Source of the DNA: Eisenbergiella tayi
GTDB taxonomy: Bacteria; Bacillota; Clostridia; Lachnospirales; Lachnospiraceae
Reading direction: 5' to 3'
Assembly (NCBI RefSeq): GCF_001881565.1
Contig: NZ_MPDJ01000001.1
Span: 926,829 to 990,828, forward strand
Length of the DNA: 64,000 nucleotides
The notes beneath the pieces were generated by a model, which saw nothing but the letters and a program-made list of their open reading frames with translations, was not told the origin of the DNA and made no database searches. Of this stretch, positions 16,868 through 26,003 are shown one piece after another. Made by a program: the position numbers and the translations under genes. The stretch's first letter is position 1; each line of letters starts with the position of its first letter.

Positions 16868-18409
16868 TCAATCCCGCAGACGGTATGTCTCCCCTTCGGT
16901 TTCCTCTTCCTGCATTATGATTCCATCCCTCAGCAGCAGGTCGATGCAGCCGGCAGTTTCCTTCTCCGATATCCCCAGCGCCTGAGCCAGCTCCGGGATG
17001 CCGGCACGGACATGATCCGTCAGATAATCCAGCAGTCTGGGAACATTTCTCGCTTCTGTATATTCCCGGCGCCCCTTTTCCTCAAGCTTTCTTCTCTCCT
17101 CTTCGCCTTTGGTGAGCGGAAGGATCAGAACCACTCGGTCAGGATTGAACTCCTCCAGAAGCCTGGGGCTGTTCCAGCCTCTTTGCGTCCAGATACGCCG
17201 GATCCGGGCCAGGCCTTTTCCGGTGCCGTCCCCTACCCCGATGAGATGGAACATCCTGCTGATTCTTTCATTTCTGGCATCCGGAGCCGCACCCCTCAGC
17301 ACAGCTTCCGCATCCACGCGCATGTCTCCTGGATTGGCTATCAGGATCTGCTCCTTTTCCTTTCGCACCAAAACCCCGTTCCGATCATAATAGTTCGCAT
17401 GGCTCAATGCATTGGCAAGCGCTTCCCTTATCCCGGCCGCCAGATTTTCCTGTGCTTCCTTTCTGCTTTTCTCCTGCATGGCGGCCTCTGACGCAAACCG
17501 CGTATCCTCCAGTATATTCGCACAAACCGAGAGGAAAAAATCAAAAAGATTTCCAGTCCATCCCCCATGCATTACCTCCGTGGTTTCCGCCTCCGCGAAG
17601 TCCGGTTTTGAGGGTTCATATCGAATCTCCTCTTCCGCTTCCCGCTCGTATTCTTCATACTTCAGCAAAAACCGGGGAAACTTTTCTATAATCTGTTCTG
17701 TTTTTCCAAACATCAGCAGCCCGGCGGCAGTTACATGATACTGTCCCTTTCCGTCTTTCGCCAGCACCCCCAGTTCTTCCCAAAAAGCTTCCTTTACAAC
17801 AGGTTTTTCGAAAGAGCCCTTCATCTGCCAGAGACTGTATTCCCGGATATATCGTTCCATCGTCCCTTCGTCCAGGGCTTCCGTCCCCAAATCCATAAAA
17901 ATCTGTCCATCCTGGGAACCCGCATCAGCGTCACGGAGCATACTTTCCACTTCTTCCCTGGTACAGCGGTAATCGCCCTCCCCGTTCCTCCTGTAAGAAC
18001 CCATATAAGGATCACTCCCTATGAAAACGGGCTTTTTTCTTCGATCCGCCCGCGGTACTTCGATGACGACAATTCGTTCTTTCCCTGCGCCGTCTTCCGC
18101 ACTTCCGTCTCCACCCGTCCGCGCTTCCACAATCCGCACCTGCTCAGGGGAAAGGATATTTGCGCTGACTATCTGCTTATCCTCCGCCTTTCTCCAGAAC
18201 TCCTCCGCCAGCCATTCCGGCGACGGCAGACGGACCGGATAAAAGGATTTATCCGCAAGCTCCTGCACCCCCATGAGTATTACGCCCCCTACCGTATTGG
18301 CAAAAGCAGAATAAGTCTCCCACAGACTCTGCGGGAATCCTCCCTGGGCTCTTTTTGCTTCAATCCGATTATTCTCCTTGTATTTATCAATTTCTGCAAA
18401 ATCTAGCAT
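16868..18409 (-). CDS. AlbA_2/Schlafen-type putative DNA-binding protein with HATPase_c_4 domain
   Basis: A 513-residue protein of the ATP-dependent 'AlbA_2 plus HATPase_c_4' family. The N-terminal IDKYKENNRIEAKRAQGG and TYSAFANTVGGVILMGV (about 7-50) are the AlbA_2 fold signature. In the second half, REALANALSHANYYDRNGVL and LIGVGDGTGKGLARI are GHKL-type ATP-binding motifs. A winged-helix-like tail follows (GIPELAQALGISEKETAGCI). The start at 18409 is preceded by GGGAG six bases upstream. Such proteins are often annotated as putative transcriptional regulators. It separates the pse genes from the exopolysaccharide genes and has no visible link to either. Confidence 0.75.
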   Translation of the reverse strand: MLDFAEIDKYKENNRIEAKRAQGGFPQSLWETYSAFANTVGGVILMGVQELADKSFYPVRLPSPEWLAEEFWRKAEDKQIVSANILSPEQVRIVEARTGGDGSAEDGAGKERIVVIEVPRADRRKKPVFIGSDPYMGSYRRNGEGDYRCTREEVESMLRDADAGSQDGQIFMDLGTEALDEGTMERYIREYSLWQMKGSFEKPVVKEAFWEELGVLAKDGKGQYHVTAAGLLMFGKTEQIIEKFPRFLLKYEEYEREAEEEIRYEPSKPDFAEAETTEVMHGGWTGNLFDFFLSVCANILEDTRFASEAAMQEKSRKEAQENLAAGIREALANALSHANYYDRNGVLVRKEKEQILIANPGDMRVDAEAVLRGAAPDARNERISRMFHLIGVGDGTGKGLARIRRIWTQRGWNSPRLLEEFNPDRVVLILPLTKGEEERRKLEEKGRREYTEARNVPRLLDYLTDHVRAGIPELAQALGISEKETAGCIDLLLRDGIIMQEEETEGETYRLRD

Positions 18410-18494
18410 CCGCCGCTCCCTTCTCAAACAGCCCCATTCCCCCGTGAGCCGCCGGAAATCCCGGCCTCTCACATTCCTTCAGCCCTGCGGCAGC

Positions 18495-19487
18495 CTATTT
18501 TCTTAACTCCATCACGGCTCCATGAACCCGGCGCACCGTCCTGGGAGCCGCCGTCAGCAGCAATAAATAAGCCTTCTGTTTTCCGGTTAAATAAGGAGAT
18601 TTTATCGTATCCGCGATATGCTTCCGGCAGTATCTTTTCACAGCCATATAAAAATCATCTCCCGAAACCATTTTCTTTACCGGAATATGCAGCAGATAAT
18701 CCAGCCTTTGATACAGCCCGAAACGGACGGCCTCCTCCTTCAGCGCCGGGTAACACTTTTCCACCACAGCCTGCACATAATCCGCATTCCGCACGATATC
18801 CACAAATACCCTGGAAAAATCATTCCGATCCTTTTTCCTCGTATTGCTCCCTATCCGGTAATATACATGATACAGCTGGCGAGGCAGGATACAGACGCCT
18901 GATGTTTCCTGCAAAAGCTCTGTCAAAAGGAAAAAATCCTCGTTCAGTTCACCTTCCGGAAACCGTCTGTCTCCGAGCAGGCTTCTGGAGGTAAGCTTGG
19001 TACAGAAGGAACAGTCCCCCCTGTGAAGCAAAAGCTCCCGCAGGAATTCCTCACTGGTCATAAAACAGATCTGGCCGGGAGGTTTACATACATCCGGCCT
19101 TTTCTCCCCATTTTCATCTATTTCATCCCTGGAAACCTGCACGATCTGCCAGCCGCCCTTCAGCGCCTGTTCCGCAAGGCTCGCATACATATCCGGTTCG
19201 ACAAAATCATCACTGTCTACAAAACCAAGATATTCCCCCCGCGCCCTTTCTATGCCGTAATTTCTTGCAGAGGATGAGCCTCCGTTCGGCTTATGAAATA
19301 CCCGGATCCGCGCATCCTTCCCGGCCAGTTCATCACACAGCCCTCCCGTACCGTCCGTAGAACCGTCATCCACAAGCAGGATTTCCAGATTTTCATAGGT
19401 TTGTGCACAGACCGACGCCACACACCGCTCCAGACAATCCATGATATTATAAACAGGAATTATGACAGAAATAAGAGGATTTTTCAT
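18495..19487 (-). CDS. Glycosyltransferase family 2
   Basis: A 330-residue GT-A enzyme: PLISVIIPVYNIMDCLERCV at the N-terminus, LLVDDGSTDGTGGLCDELA, then YLGFVDSDDFVEPDMYASL with the DxD site. A basic C-terminal end may contact the membrane. The start at 19487 is chosen because GGAGG is five bases upstream and the ATG overlaps the TGA of the preceding GT4 gene (ATGA coupling). It is the last gene of the exopolysaccharide run. The sugar specificity is unknown. Confidence 0.82.
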   Translation of the reverse strand: MKNPLISVIIPVYNIMDCLERCVASVCAQTYENLEILLVDDGSTDGTGGLCDELAGKDARIRVFHKPNGGSSSARNYGIERARGEYLGFVDSDDFVEPDMYASLAEQALKGGWQIVQVSRDEIDENGEKRPDVCKPPGQICFMTSEEFLRELLLHRGDCSFCTKLTSRSLLGDRRFPEGELNEDFFLLTELLQETSGVCILPRQLYHVYYRIGSNTRKKDRNDFSRVFVDIVRNADYVQAVVEKCYPALKEEAVRFGLYQRLDYLLHIPVKKMVSGDDFYMAVKRYCRKHIADTIKSPYLTGKQKAYLLLLTAAPRTVRRVHGAVMELRK

Positions 19488-20647
19488 CCCCGCCTCCTTC
19501 CCGGCCACACAACAGGGGCCGTACTGAACGGCCCTTCCGGGGGCGGTTCCACCTTCCCCTGCAGCCAGTTATCATAAAAACGCAGACATTGTTCCGCCGC
19601 ATTCTGTGCATTCCACAAAGAAACAATGGTTTGACAGGCGTTTCCCCCCATCTTCCTTCGTTCCTTCCCATGCTCCATCAGAAAGCATACGGCCCCCAGA
19701 AACTCTTCATAGCTTCCTCCGGAATAAATCATGCCGTTTTTTCCATGCTCAATGAGATAGGGAACGGCACCCGCTTCCCGGTTTGCCACCACGGCGCAGC
19801 CGCTGTTCATCGCTTCATTCACCACAGCTCCCCAGCCCTCCAGATGATTGCTGGTAAAAAGATGAATATGGCTTTTTTCCATCCGCTCCCTTACACGGGC
19901 AGGATCCAGGAACCCATACATGGTAATCTTATCCTCCAGGCCTCTGCTTTGGATATCCTGTTTCACCGTTTCTTCCATCTCTCCGCTGCCGATGAGATGG
20001 ATATGAAAGGAAAAGCCTTTCTTTTTCAGATCTTCCCCCAGTCTGACCACGAATTCCGGATGCTTCAAAGGCATCAGACGGCCGGCCCATACAAGCTGTA
20101 CCTCTTTCCCCTGCCCTTTCATCCGTTCCAGTTCACCGCTGCTATAAATCTTTTTTTCCGGAAAATAACCAAAGCGGAATTTTTTTCCGGGATATGCATG
20201 AATCAAAGTAAAATCCGAAGCGACATAAGCCCCTGCACACAGCAGATATACCGGCTTGTTCCGGTATCTGATATGCTCCTTATATTTATGGATAAGCCCT
20301 TTAGGAGAAACCGCCTTCCACTGCCCTTCTCTGTAAATCCTCTCACTGATACGGATTGCCGGCTTCCCGCTGCCCAGCCTCGCCGAAATCAGTTCCTCTT
20401 TCTCCATCCAGCCTGCCAACAAAAGGTCACAGTCATCGATCAGCCGTCTGCAGATTTCTTCCTCTTCATAAAGCAGATGTACATAGGGAATAGCATGTGC
20501 ATCCACTGCCCAGCCCATACGCACCCGCTCTTCCTCCATGGGCTCCGTCTGTATGAAAGAAAAATCCTCTCCCAGTTCCTGGTATAAGCAATTGCAAAAG
20601 GGGATTTGATGATGATTAATATAGTTTGAAATAAAGGTTAGTTTCAT
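19484..20647 (-). CDS. Glycosyltransferase family 4
   Basis: A 387-residue GT-B enzyme. The C-terminal domain has VQLVWAGRLMPLKHPEFVVR, the GT4 donor-domain entry. SHIHLFTSNHLEGWGAVVNE (about 285-304) has the E-x7-E type motif, followed by AMNSGCAVVANREAGAVPYL. The N-terminal half, KLTFISNYINHHQIPFC, is the acceptor domain. The last codon overlaps the next glycosyltransferase. It probably adds one residue of the repeat unit. An 82-bp AT-rich gap separates it from the phosphodiesterase-like gene upstream. Confidence 0.82.
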   Translation of the reverse strand: MKLTFISNYINHHQIPFCNCLYQELGEDFSFIQTEPMEEERVRMGWAVDAHAIPYVHLLYEEEEICRRLIDDCDLLLAGWMEKEELISARLGSGKPAIRISERIYREGQWKAVSPKGLIHKYKEHIRYRNKPVYLLCAGAYVASDFTLIHAYPGKKFRFGYFPEKKIYSSGELERMKGQGKEVQLVWAGRLMPLKHPEFVVRLGEDLKKKGFSFHIHLIGSGEMEETVKQDIQSRGLEDKITMYGFLDPARVRERMEKSHIHLFTSNHLEGWGAVVNEAMNSGCAVVANREAGAVPYLIEHGKNGMIYSGGSYEEFLGAVCFLMEHGKERRKMGGNACQTIVSLWNAQNAAEQCLRFYDNWLQGKVEPPPEGPFSTAPVVWPGRRRG

Positions 20648-20729
20648 GACTGCTCCATTATTCTTGTTTTACGCTTTTTCCGGAAATATAGTATTATTCT
20701 TTTTTTTAAAAAGCTGGTTCCGTTCCAGT

Positions 20730-21839
20730 TCAGCAAATATCCTGCTTTTGTATCACAATCAGCGGCACAGTTAGTTCTTCTTTTGTTAATCCTGCATGCG
20801 CGCTCTTAAAATCTTCATACCCGCCGTTTATATCCTTGTACCAAAGTGCGACATCAGACACCGCAGCCGCCACATAATCTCCAACGAAATCTTCTGTTTT
20901 TGTATGCGGAACGCCATTACCGAGCAAACCGCTTTCTAAAAATTCTTTATGAGAGAACAGTTTGAATTTATTTCCAAAAGCATTGGTGAACAATTGGGGG
21001 AAATCTGTTTTGTATTCCTCTTTTACATAAAACGAGCAGCATCTTGGCTCAACACAAATATGACGTATCAGAGCTCTGTTTATTGCCGGGTAATCCTCAA
21101 CGCACTTCATTGTTATATCTTTCATTCCATGATCTGCTGTTATTAAAAACAATGTGTCAGAAAGCGAGTTTATCAATGTTTCAAGCTGATTATTATAATT
21201 GAGCAGCATCTGTTTTATACAATCGGAATCAACTCCAAAATCATGGATATCATGGTCAGGCTGAGCATGATAAGCGTATATAAACTTTCTTTCATCGTTA
21301 GCGCACAAATTTTTTATATGCTCACAAATACCCTCCATTGTATCTGCAAAATATTCCGTGTACGGCCAAACTGCACAAGTTTTAACATTATCACCAATCA
21401 CGCTCAGAATATTATCATAAGGCATATATTTATATGGCTGATTCTCGTCGCTTGCAGGGCTTTCTGTCCCACTCTCAAGATTCGAAAATAAGTCGATACA
21501 CTTATCAACTTCTTTGAAATAACAAGACCAGCCTATCCATCCATGCTCGGCAGGCGTTCTGCCTGTGAGAACAGAGGTAGTTGCCGCAGTTGTCGTACAA
21601 GGGTAAACGCTTGATAATTCAGTCTTTATGTGTTTACGCAAAAAAGCATTTTCAGGCAAGCTTCTCTCTAAGACATTTACTCCCATTCCATCCATAAGCA
21701 AAAGTACAACATTTTTATAATCTTTTGCCAGCAATTCGTCTGCAAGAGGCAATGTTGCATGATGTGGTTTTACTCCATAATATTTTAACAGAGAATTTGT
21801 AATACTCATTATACTATTATCGTAATTAGGTTTCACCAT
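20730..21839 (-). CDS. Alkaline phosphatase superfamily (NPP-type) phosphodiesterase
   Basis: A 369-residue metal-dependent phosphoesterase of the nucleotide pyrophosphatase/phosphodiesterase group. VVLLLMDGMGVNVL (about 44-57) holds the first metal ligand. SVYPCTTTAATTSVLTGRTP (about 77-96) holds the threonine nucleophile. QPDHDIHDFG, TADHGMKD and HAGLT carry the other metal ligands. There is no signal peptide, so it acts inside the cell. Base composition is clearly more AT-rich than the genes on both sides, and codon use differs. It looks like a recent insertion into the polysaccharide operon. The substrate is unknown. Confidence 0.78.
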   Translation of the reverse strand: MVKPNYDNSIMSITNSLLKYYGVKPHHATLPLADELLAKDYKNVVLLLMDGMGVNVLERSLPENAFLRKHIKTELSSVYPCTTTAATTSVLTGRTPAEHGWIGWSCYFKEVDKCIDLFSNLESGTESPASDENQPYKYMPYDNILSVIGDNVKTCAVWPYTEYFADTMEGICEHIKNLCANDERKFIYAYHAQPDHDIHDFGVDSDCIKQMLLNYNNQLETLINSLSDTLFLITADHGMKDITMKCVEDYPAINRALIRHICVEPRCCSFYVKEEYKTDFPQLFTNAFGNKFKLFSHKEFLESGLLGNGVPHTKTEDFVGDYVAAAVSDVALWYKDINGGYEDFKSAHAGLTKEELTVPLIVIQKQDIC

Positions 21840-21900
21840 ATAGTTTTCACCATCCCATTACACTCTAACTTATCTTATTTTCTGTTACAGCCGCCTTCCC

Positions 21901-23223
21901 TTACACAGTCTCCAGAATCTCATGGTAAATTTCCATCATCCGCCGGTAATTCTCATTTCCATCATGATTCCTGAGCGCCCTGTCCCTTGCGCCCTCCGAC
22001 AGTTCCCGGGCCAGTTCCTCATTCCGGAAAATCCGGATAATACAACCGGCCAGCCCATGGACATCACCTTTTTCGAAAAATAAAGCGCTTGTCTCATCCT
22101 CCGCCATATCCGGAATCCCTCCCGTTCTGGCCGCGACACAGGGAAGGCCGAGAAGCATGGCCTCCCCCAGGGAATTCGGTGAATTTTCAAGAGCCGAAGG
22201 ACAGGCAAATACATGGCTTTTCAGATAAGCCTCTTTCATCTGTACATCAGAAAGCGATCCCAAAACAGTCACCTTATCCTCCAGCCCATTTTTATAAATC
22301 AAATCCCTAAGGTATTTCCCATACCCGGAAATTTTCAGCTTCTCCTTAAGGCTGCCGCAGGCCGTTATGCTATTTCCCGCCACACTCACATGGGCATCGG
22401 GAAACTGTTCCAGGATTTCCGGCATAGCCTGAAGCAGATAATGAAAGCCCTTCAGCGGATAATCCCCCTGGCTGGCAAAAATTTCATAAGGTCTGCAGCC
22501 CTCCCGATTCCAGCCGCCCTCATAGAAACAGGAACGCATGGTCTCATTCATCTTATGATAGTGCAGCTTCGGATTGCAGGCAAGAGAACCTGCCCTGTCA
22601 AACTCCGTCCGTCCTGTCACATGCCCGCATCCCTGCAGCACCTTTAGTTCCCGCTCTCCCCGGATACGGAACTTCTCCTGCTGCTGCCGCAGGCTGTCTT
22701 TTCGCAGGATATCCCTGAACGTGGCTTTCTCCTGTACCCGCGCCGGGAGATCCGCCATGTAGCTTTTCGCGCATTCCCCTACCAATCCCTGGATACCCAC
22801 CAGGATCCGTTCCGGCCTGCCGAAGCTTTTCACCATCGCGAGGGCATGGGGGAACTCCGTTCCGAAAATATGGACCAAATCCGGCCTGAAATCTTCCAGG
22901 ATCTCCTGAAACCTCTCCTCCATGCCGCAGTCATAGACCTCCGGCCGCTTCAAATCCTCACGGAAACCATATACAGACACTTCTTTTTCCCGATATGGCC
23001 CTCCTGTATGATCTGTCCTAAACTCCCTCAGCGGTATTTTCTTTTGCAGCCAGACACGCTCTCCCTCCGCCGGAAAGCAGACGGCAAGCTGCACAGAATC
23101 CCCGTCTTCTGCCAAAAACCGGTTCAGGGCGCCTGTAAGCCATCCCTCCCGCACGCTGTAGCTTTGTCCCAGGGCCGCCGCCACGGCAGGAGGGCAGATA
23201 TTACACAGCCATAAAATACGCAT
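21901..23223 (-). CDS. Glycosyltransferase family 4
   Basis: A 440-residue GT-B enzyme. The donor domain shows HVSVAGNSITAC, DKVTVLGSLSDVQMKEAYLK and HVFACPSALENSPNSLGEAM (about 333-352), the GT4 nucleotide-sugar motif. LGLPCVAARTGGIPDM follows. The N-terminal MRILWLCNICPPAVAAALG starts the acceptor domain. It lies one base from the GT2 gene upstream, so translation is coupled. It is likely cytosolic and builds the repeat unit on the lipid carrier. Confidence 0.83.
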   Translation of the reverse strand: MRILWLCNICPPAVAAALGQSYSVREGWLTGALNRFLAEDGDSVQLAVCFPAEGERVWLQKKIPLREFRTDHTGGPYREKEVSVYGFREDLKRPEVYDCGMEERFQEILEDFRPDLVHIFGTEFPHALAMVKSFGRPERILVGIQGLVGECAKSYMADLPARVQEKATFRDILRKDSLRQQQEKFRIRGERELKVLQGCGHVTGRTEFDRAGSLACNPKLHYHKMNETMRSCFYEGGWNREGCRPYEIFASQGDYPLKGFHYLLQAMPEILEQFPDAHVSVAGNSITACGSLKEKLKISGYGKYLRDLIYKNGLEDKVTVLGSLSDVQMKEAYLKSHVFACPSALENSPNSLGEAMLLGLPCVAARTGGIPDMAEDETSALFFEKGDVHGLAGCIIRIFRNEELARELSEGARDRALRNHDGNENYRRMMEIYHEILETV

Positions 23224-23224
23224 C

Positions 23225-24073
23225 TTATTTTCTCCTTCCGTAAACAGCCGATTTCACTTTATTATAAAAGCCTGCCAGCGCAGGATTTTCAGCGATCCAG
23301 GTACGCAGGGGGGCGAGCGAAACCAACATAAGAAAAGCGAACCAGGTGCTTTTCCCCCATCCCTGATAATATCGGGTAATCACCTTATGCTCCAACGCGG
23401 AACGCTTCCGGTTTTCCTTCGTTTCGGAAAAGCCTCCCCCTTCATAAAAAGCCACGGTTACCGGCATATACACCGCCCGTGCATTTTTATCATAAATGCA
23501 GTACAGAAAATGCTCATAATCCGCCCGTACCCGGTAATCCGTGTCATAGCCCCGCTGCGCAAACAGCTGCGCATCATAAAAGCAAACCTGATGACAGGGC
23601 ACATTCCTGTAACAGGTGAAATCATTCATCACAGGAGCGGAATGTACCGGACTGTTCTGCTGCTGATTGAACTGATCCCCGTAAAATATATAGCTTCTTC
23701 CCCGGCCAACCTCCGTACTCTCCTGCTTTTCTATAAAGGAAGCCGCATCCGAAAGAACGCTGCGGTTAAAAAAACGATCCCCACAGTTCAGGAAAAGCAC
23801 ATACTGCCCCTGTATTTTTTGAACCGCCTGATTCATTCCATCGTAAATGCCGCTGTCCGGCTCCTGAAAAAAACGGATCCTGCTGTCCGCCGGTATCTTC
23901 CGTTCCGTTCCTTCTCCGAAAAGCCGCTGCACCGATCCGTCCGTGCTCCCGCCGTCCTTTATGATGATTTCAAAATTTCCGTAATCCTGATCCAGAATAC
24001 TCTGAAGCGTGGAAAAAAGCTTATCTCCCGGATTTAAAGACACCACTACAATACTAAAAAATAAATGAGCCAT
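23225..24073 (-). CDS. Glycosyltransferase family 2
   Basis: A 282-residue GT-A enzyme: FFSIVVVSLNPGDKLFSTLQ, then FEIIIKDGGSTDGSV and GIYDGMNQAVQKIQGQYVLF with LNCGDRFFN in the metal-site position. The IKDGGSTDGS and GIYDAMNKG patterns are seen in WcaA/colanic-acid-type GT2 enzymes. It overlaps the EpsG-type polymerase gene upstream by 20 bases. Specificity unknown. Confidence 0.8.
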   Translation of the reverse strand: MAHLFFSIVVVSLNPGDKLFSTLQSILDQDYGNFEIIIKDGGSTDGSVQRLFGEGTERKIPADSRIRFFQEPDSGIYDGMNQAVQKIQGQYVLFLNCGDRFFNRSVLSDAASFIEKQESTEVGRGRSYIFYGDQFNQQQNSPVHSAPVMNDFTCYRNVPCHQVCFYDAQLFAQRGYDTDYRVRADYEHFLYCIYDKNARAVYMPVTVAFYEGGGFSETKENRKRSALEHKVITRYYQGWGKSTWFAFLMLVSLAPLRTWIAENPALAGFYNKVKSAVYGRRK

Positions 24074-25208
24074 TCAACCATTCCTTCTCTGTAAAAATCC
24101 AGCTGTGATAAGGCAGCACACGGACGCCCTCCTGGTGTGCCGTCATCAGGAAATAAACAAAATAAAGCAGACAGAAGCCCGCCGTCGCCGCATACATGAT
24201 TCTTTTCTTGTTCCGCAGGGATTTCCCCTTTTCAGAGGTTTCCGGCATATTTTTCAGAATACCCGGAACCAGAAGAATATGGGCCGTGATCAGATAATAA
24301 CCGAACCGGGATACCAGCGGCAGAAAAGAGGCGCAGGTATACAGCGCCAGCCCCAGCAGGTTGAGTTTAAAATACAATAAATTCGCCTTATTGTCCCTGA
24401 TCGTTTCCCGATAGGCACATAATCCCAGCACCAGCACGGCGGCACAGCGGATAATCCCCATCAGGCTGCCCTCCAGGCCGGTATCCTTCTGCAGATAAAC
24501 CGTATTCTGATAAGAAGGGTACAGTTTCAGGACCACCGCCATCCAGAAATTCTGAAAAAGAGGAAGGCTTACAGCCAATGCCGTCCCCAGAATCACCTGC
24601 CATTTTTTCCAGGGAAGAGCGGCAATCAGGTACAAAGGAATCACCACCAGTACCGATTTATGAAAGAATGCGGCAAAAAGAATGAGCAGAATAAACTTTC
24701 CATATTCCTTTTTCAGCACATACCTCAGGCTGTACAGCGTAACCGCCAGGACAAAATAATACCGTACCGTATTAAAGGTCCTGAAATAAAGCCCCAACAG
24801 CATAAACAGCGCAAAGGAAATGGTAAAATCCACACTCTGATCATACATGGACTTCAGGAAAAGGACAGCCGTAACCACGGCAAACAGGCCGAATACCAGC
24901 AGATAATTTTCGCCTCCCGCCAGCCGGAAAACCAATTTCACCAAAAGGTTGAAGCCAGGCTCCGTCACCACATAGCCGCCCACATAGATTTCATGGAAAG
25001 TGGTTACATAATTCCCGTAATCATTCCCCACGTCGATCCGCAGGGACGCCGTCCCGGCCATAATCAGAAACAAAGTAAATAAAACAGCCCCGTTCATGGC
25101 CTGCCGCCTTGTCACTGTGCCGCCCGCCCCTCTCCGGCAGACGGCTTCCCTGTTTACCAAACATGCCAGCGCTATCGTAGCTGCGCCCAGAAGACCGTAA
25201 AAAATCAT
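24054..25208 (-). CDS. EpsG-family polysaccharide polymerase
   Basis: A 384-residue multi-pass protein with about ten hydrophobic helices. DVGNDYGNYVTTF (about 59-71) and EPGFNLLVKLVFR are the EpsG/Wzy family hallmarks. FRTFNTVRYYFVLAVTLYSL and the following FHKSVLV segment are also typical. It would polymerise lipid-linked repeat units outside the membrane. It overlaps genes on both sides (4 and 20 bases), showing tight coupling with the glycosyltransferases. It is the only polymerase candidate in the locus. Confidence 0.82.
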   Translation of the reverse strand: MIFYGLLGAATIALACLVNREAVCRRGAGGTVTRRQAMNGAVLFTLFLIMAGTASLRIDVGNDYGNYVTTFHEIYVGGYVVTEPGFNLLVKLVFRLAGGENYLLVFGLFAVVTAVLFLKSMYDQSVDFTISFALFMLLGLYFRTFNTVRYYFVLAVTLYSLRYVLKKEYGKFILLILFAAFFHKSVLVVIPLYLIAALPWKKWQVILGTALAVSLPLFQNFWMAVVLKLYPSYQNTVYLQKDTGLEGSLMGIIRCAAVLVLGLCAYRETIRDNKANLLYFKLNLLGLALYTCASFLPLVSRFGYYLITAHILLVPGILKNMPETSEKGKSLRNKKRIMYAATAGFCLLYFVYFLMTAHQEGVRVLPYHSWIFTEKEWLNGSFIF

Positions 25209-25996
25209 TCCTGCCCCGCTCCTTTTTCCATACGAATCCCTCTGCGCATCAGGGCAAAAGCCTCCCGGAACGAGAACTCCTTACACATGACATCCTTCTG
25301 CTTATAAAGGAAACGCAGTGCCATCAGAAACGCTGCTTTTCCATACAGGAAATGATAAAGCACGCCTCTGTCATAAAAAAACTTTTCATTATATCCGTGA
25401 AACCATGTGGAAGGCCTGCCGTTTTCTTTTCCGATGGTAACAGGCGCCTTATATACCTTCAGCCCTTTTCTGATACATTCCGCCAGAAACAGGCTGTCCT
25501 CCCCATTGCTGTACCTTGCGCCGCCACCGAACAAAAGGGAAAACGCAATATTCGCCTCCCGGAGCTTTTCCGTCCTGGCGGCGAAGCTGTAGGTAGGGTA
25601 TCTTCCGCAGTTATACCACCTCACCCTGCCGTAGCCGTCTATATGATAGGTTGCCCTGTCCTCAGGCACATCCATATTGAACAGAATCATATCCGCATCC
25701 GGATTTTTTTCAAACTCCGCTTCGATAGCCCGGACCGCGCCGGGACGGTATATGATGTCCTCATCCGCGAACAGGCAGATATCCCCCTGGGCACGCATCA
25801 GGCAGTTATTCCGGGAAAGCCCCACTCCCCGCTCCGCAAAGCTGTAGCAGCGGATACGGTGATCCTGATACGAATATTCCCTGTAGGTATTTTCTCCGCA
25901 CTGATTTACAATAATAGCATCCGCCTGAAGATTCATACGCTCTGCCAGCGTGTCCACATCCTCATTCACCGCGGAAACAAGAATTTCCAACTTCAT
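25205..25996 (-). CDS. Glycosyltransferase family 2-like
   Basis: A 263-residue GT-A enzyme. The N-terminus KLEILVSAVNEDVDTLAERM is followed by AIIVNQCGE and RGVGLSRNNCLMRAQGDICL, with FADEDIIY in the metal-site position. The FNMDVPE and GGGARYSNGEDSLFLAECIR segments are common in small capsule glycosyltransferases. Its C-terminal helix lacks clear membrane segments. It follows the Wzz-like gene by 7 bp and overlaps EpsG by 4. Specificity unknown. Confidence 0.78.
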   Translation of the reverse strand: MKLEILVSAVNEDVDTLAERMNLQADAIIVNQCGENTYREYSYQDHRIRCYSFAERGVGLSRNNCLMRAQGDICLFADEDIIYRPGAVRAIEAEFEKNPDADMILFNMDVPEDRATYHIDGYGRVRWYNCGRYPTYSFAARTEKLREANIAFSLLFGGGARYSNGEDSLFLAECIRKGLKVYKAPVTIGKENGRPSTWFHGYNEKFFYDRGVLYHFLYGKAAFLMALRFLYKQKDVMCKEFSFREAFALMRRGIRMEKGAGQE

Positions 25997-26003
25997 TTCC
26001 GTC

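Noticed and set aside
16868..18409. Defence-system (Schlafen-like) gene
   Set aside because: AlbA_2/HATPase_c_4 proteins are common regulators and no neighbouring defence gene supports the idea.
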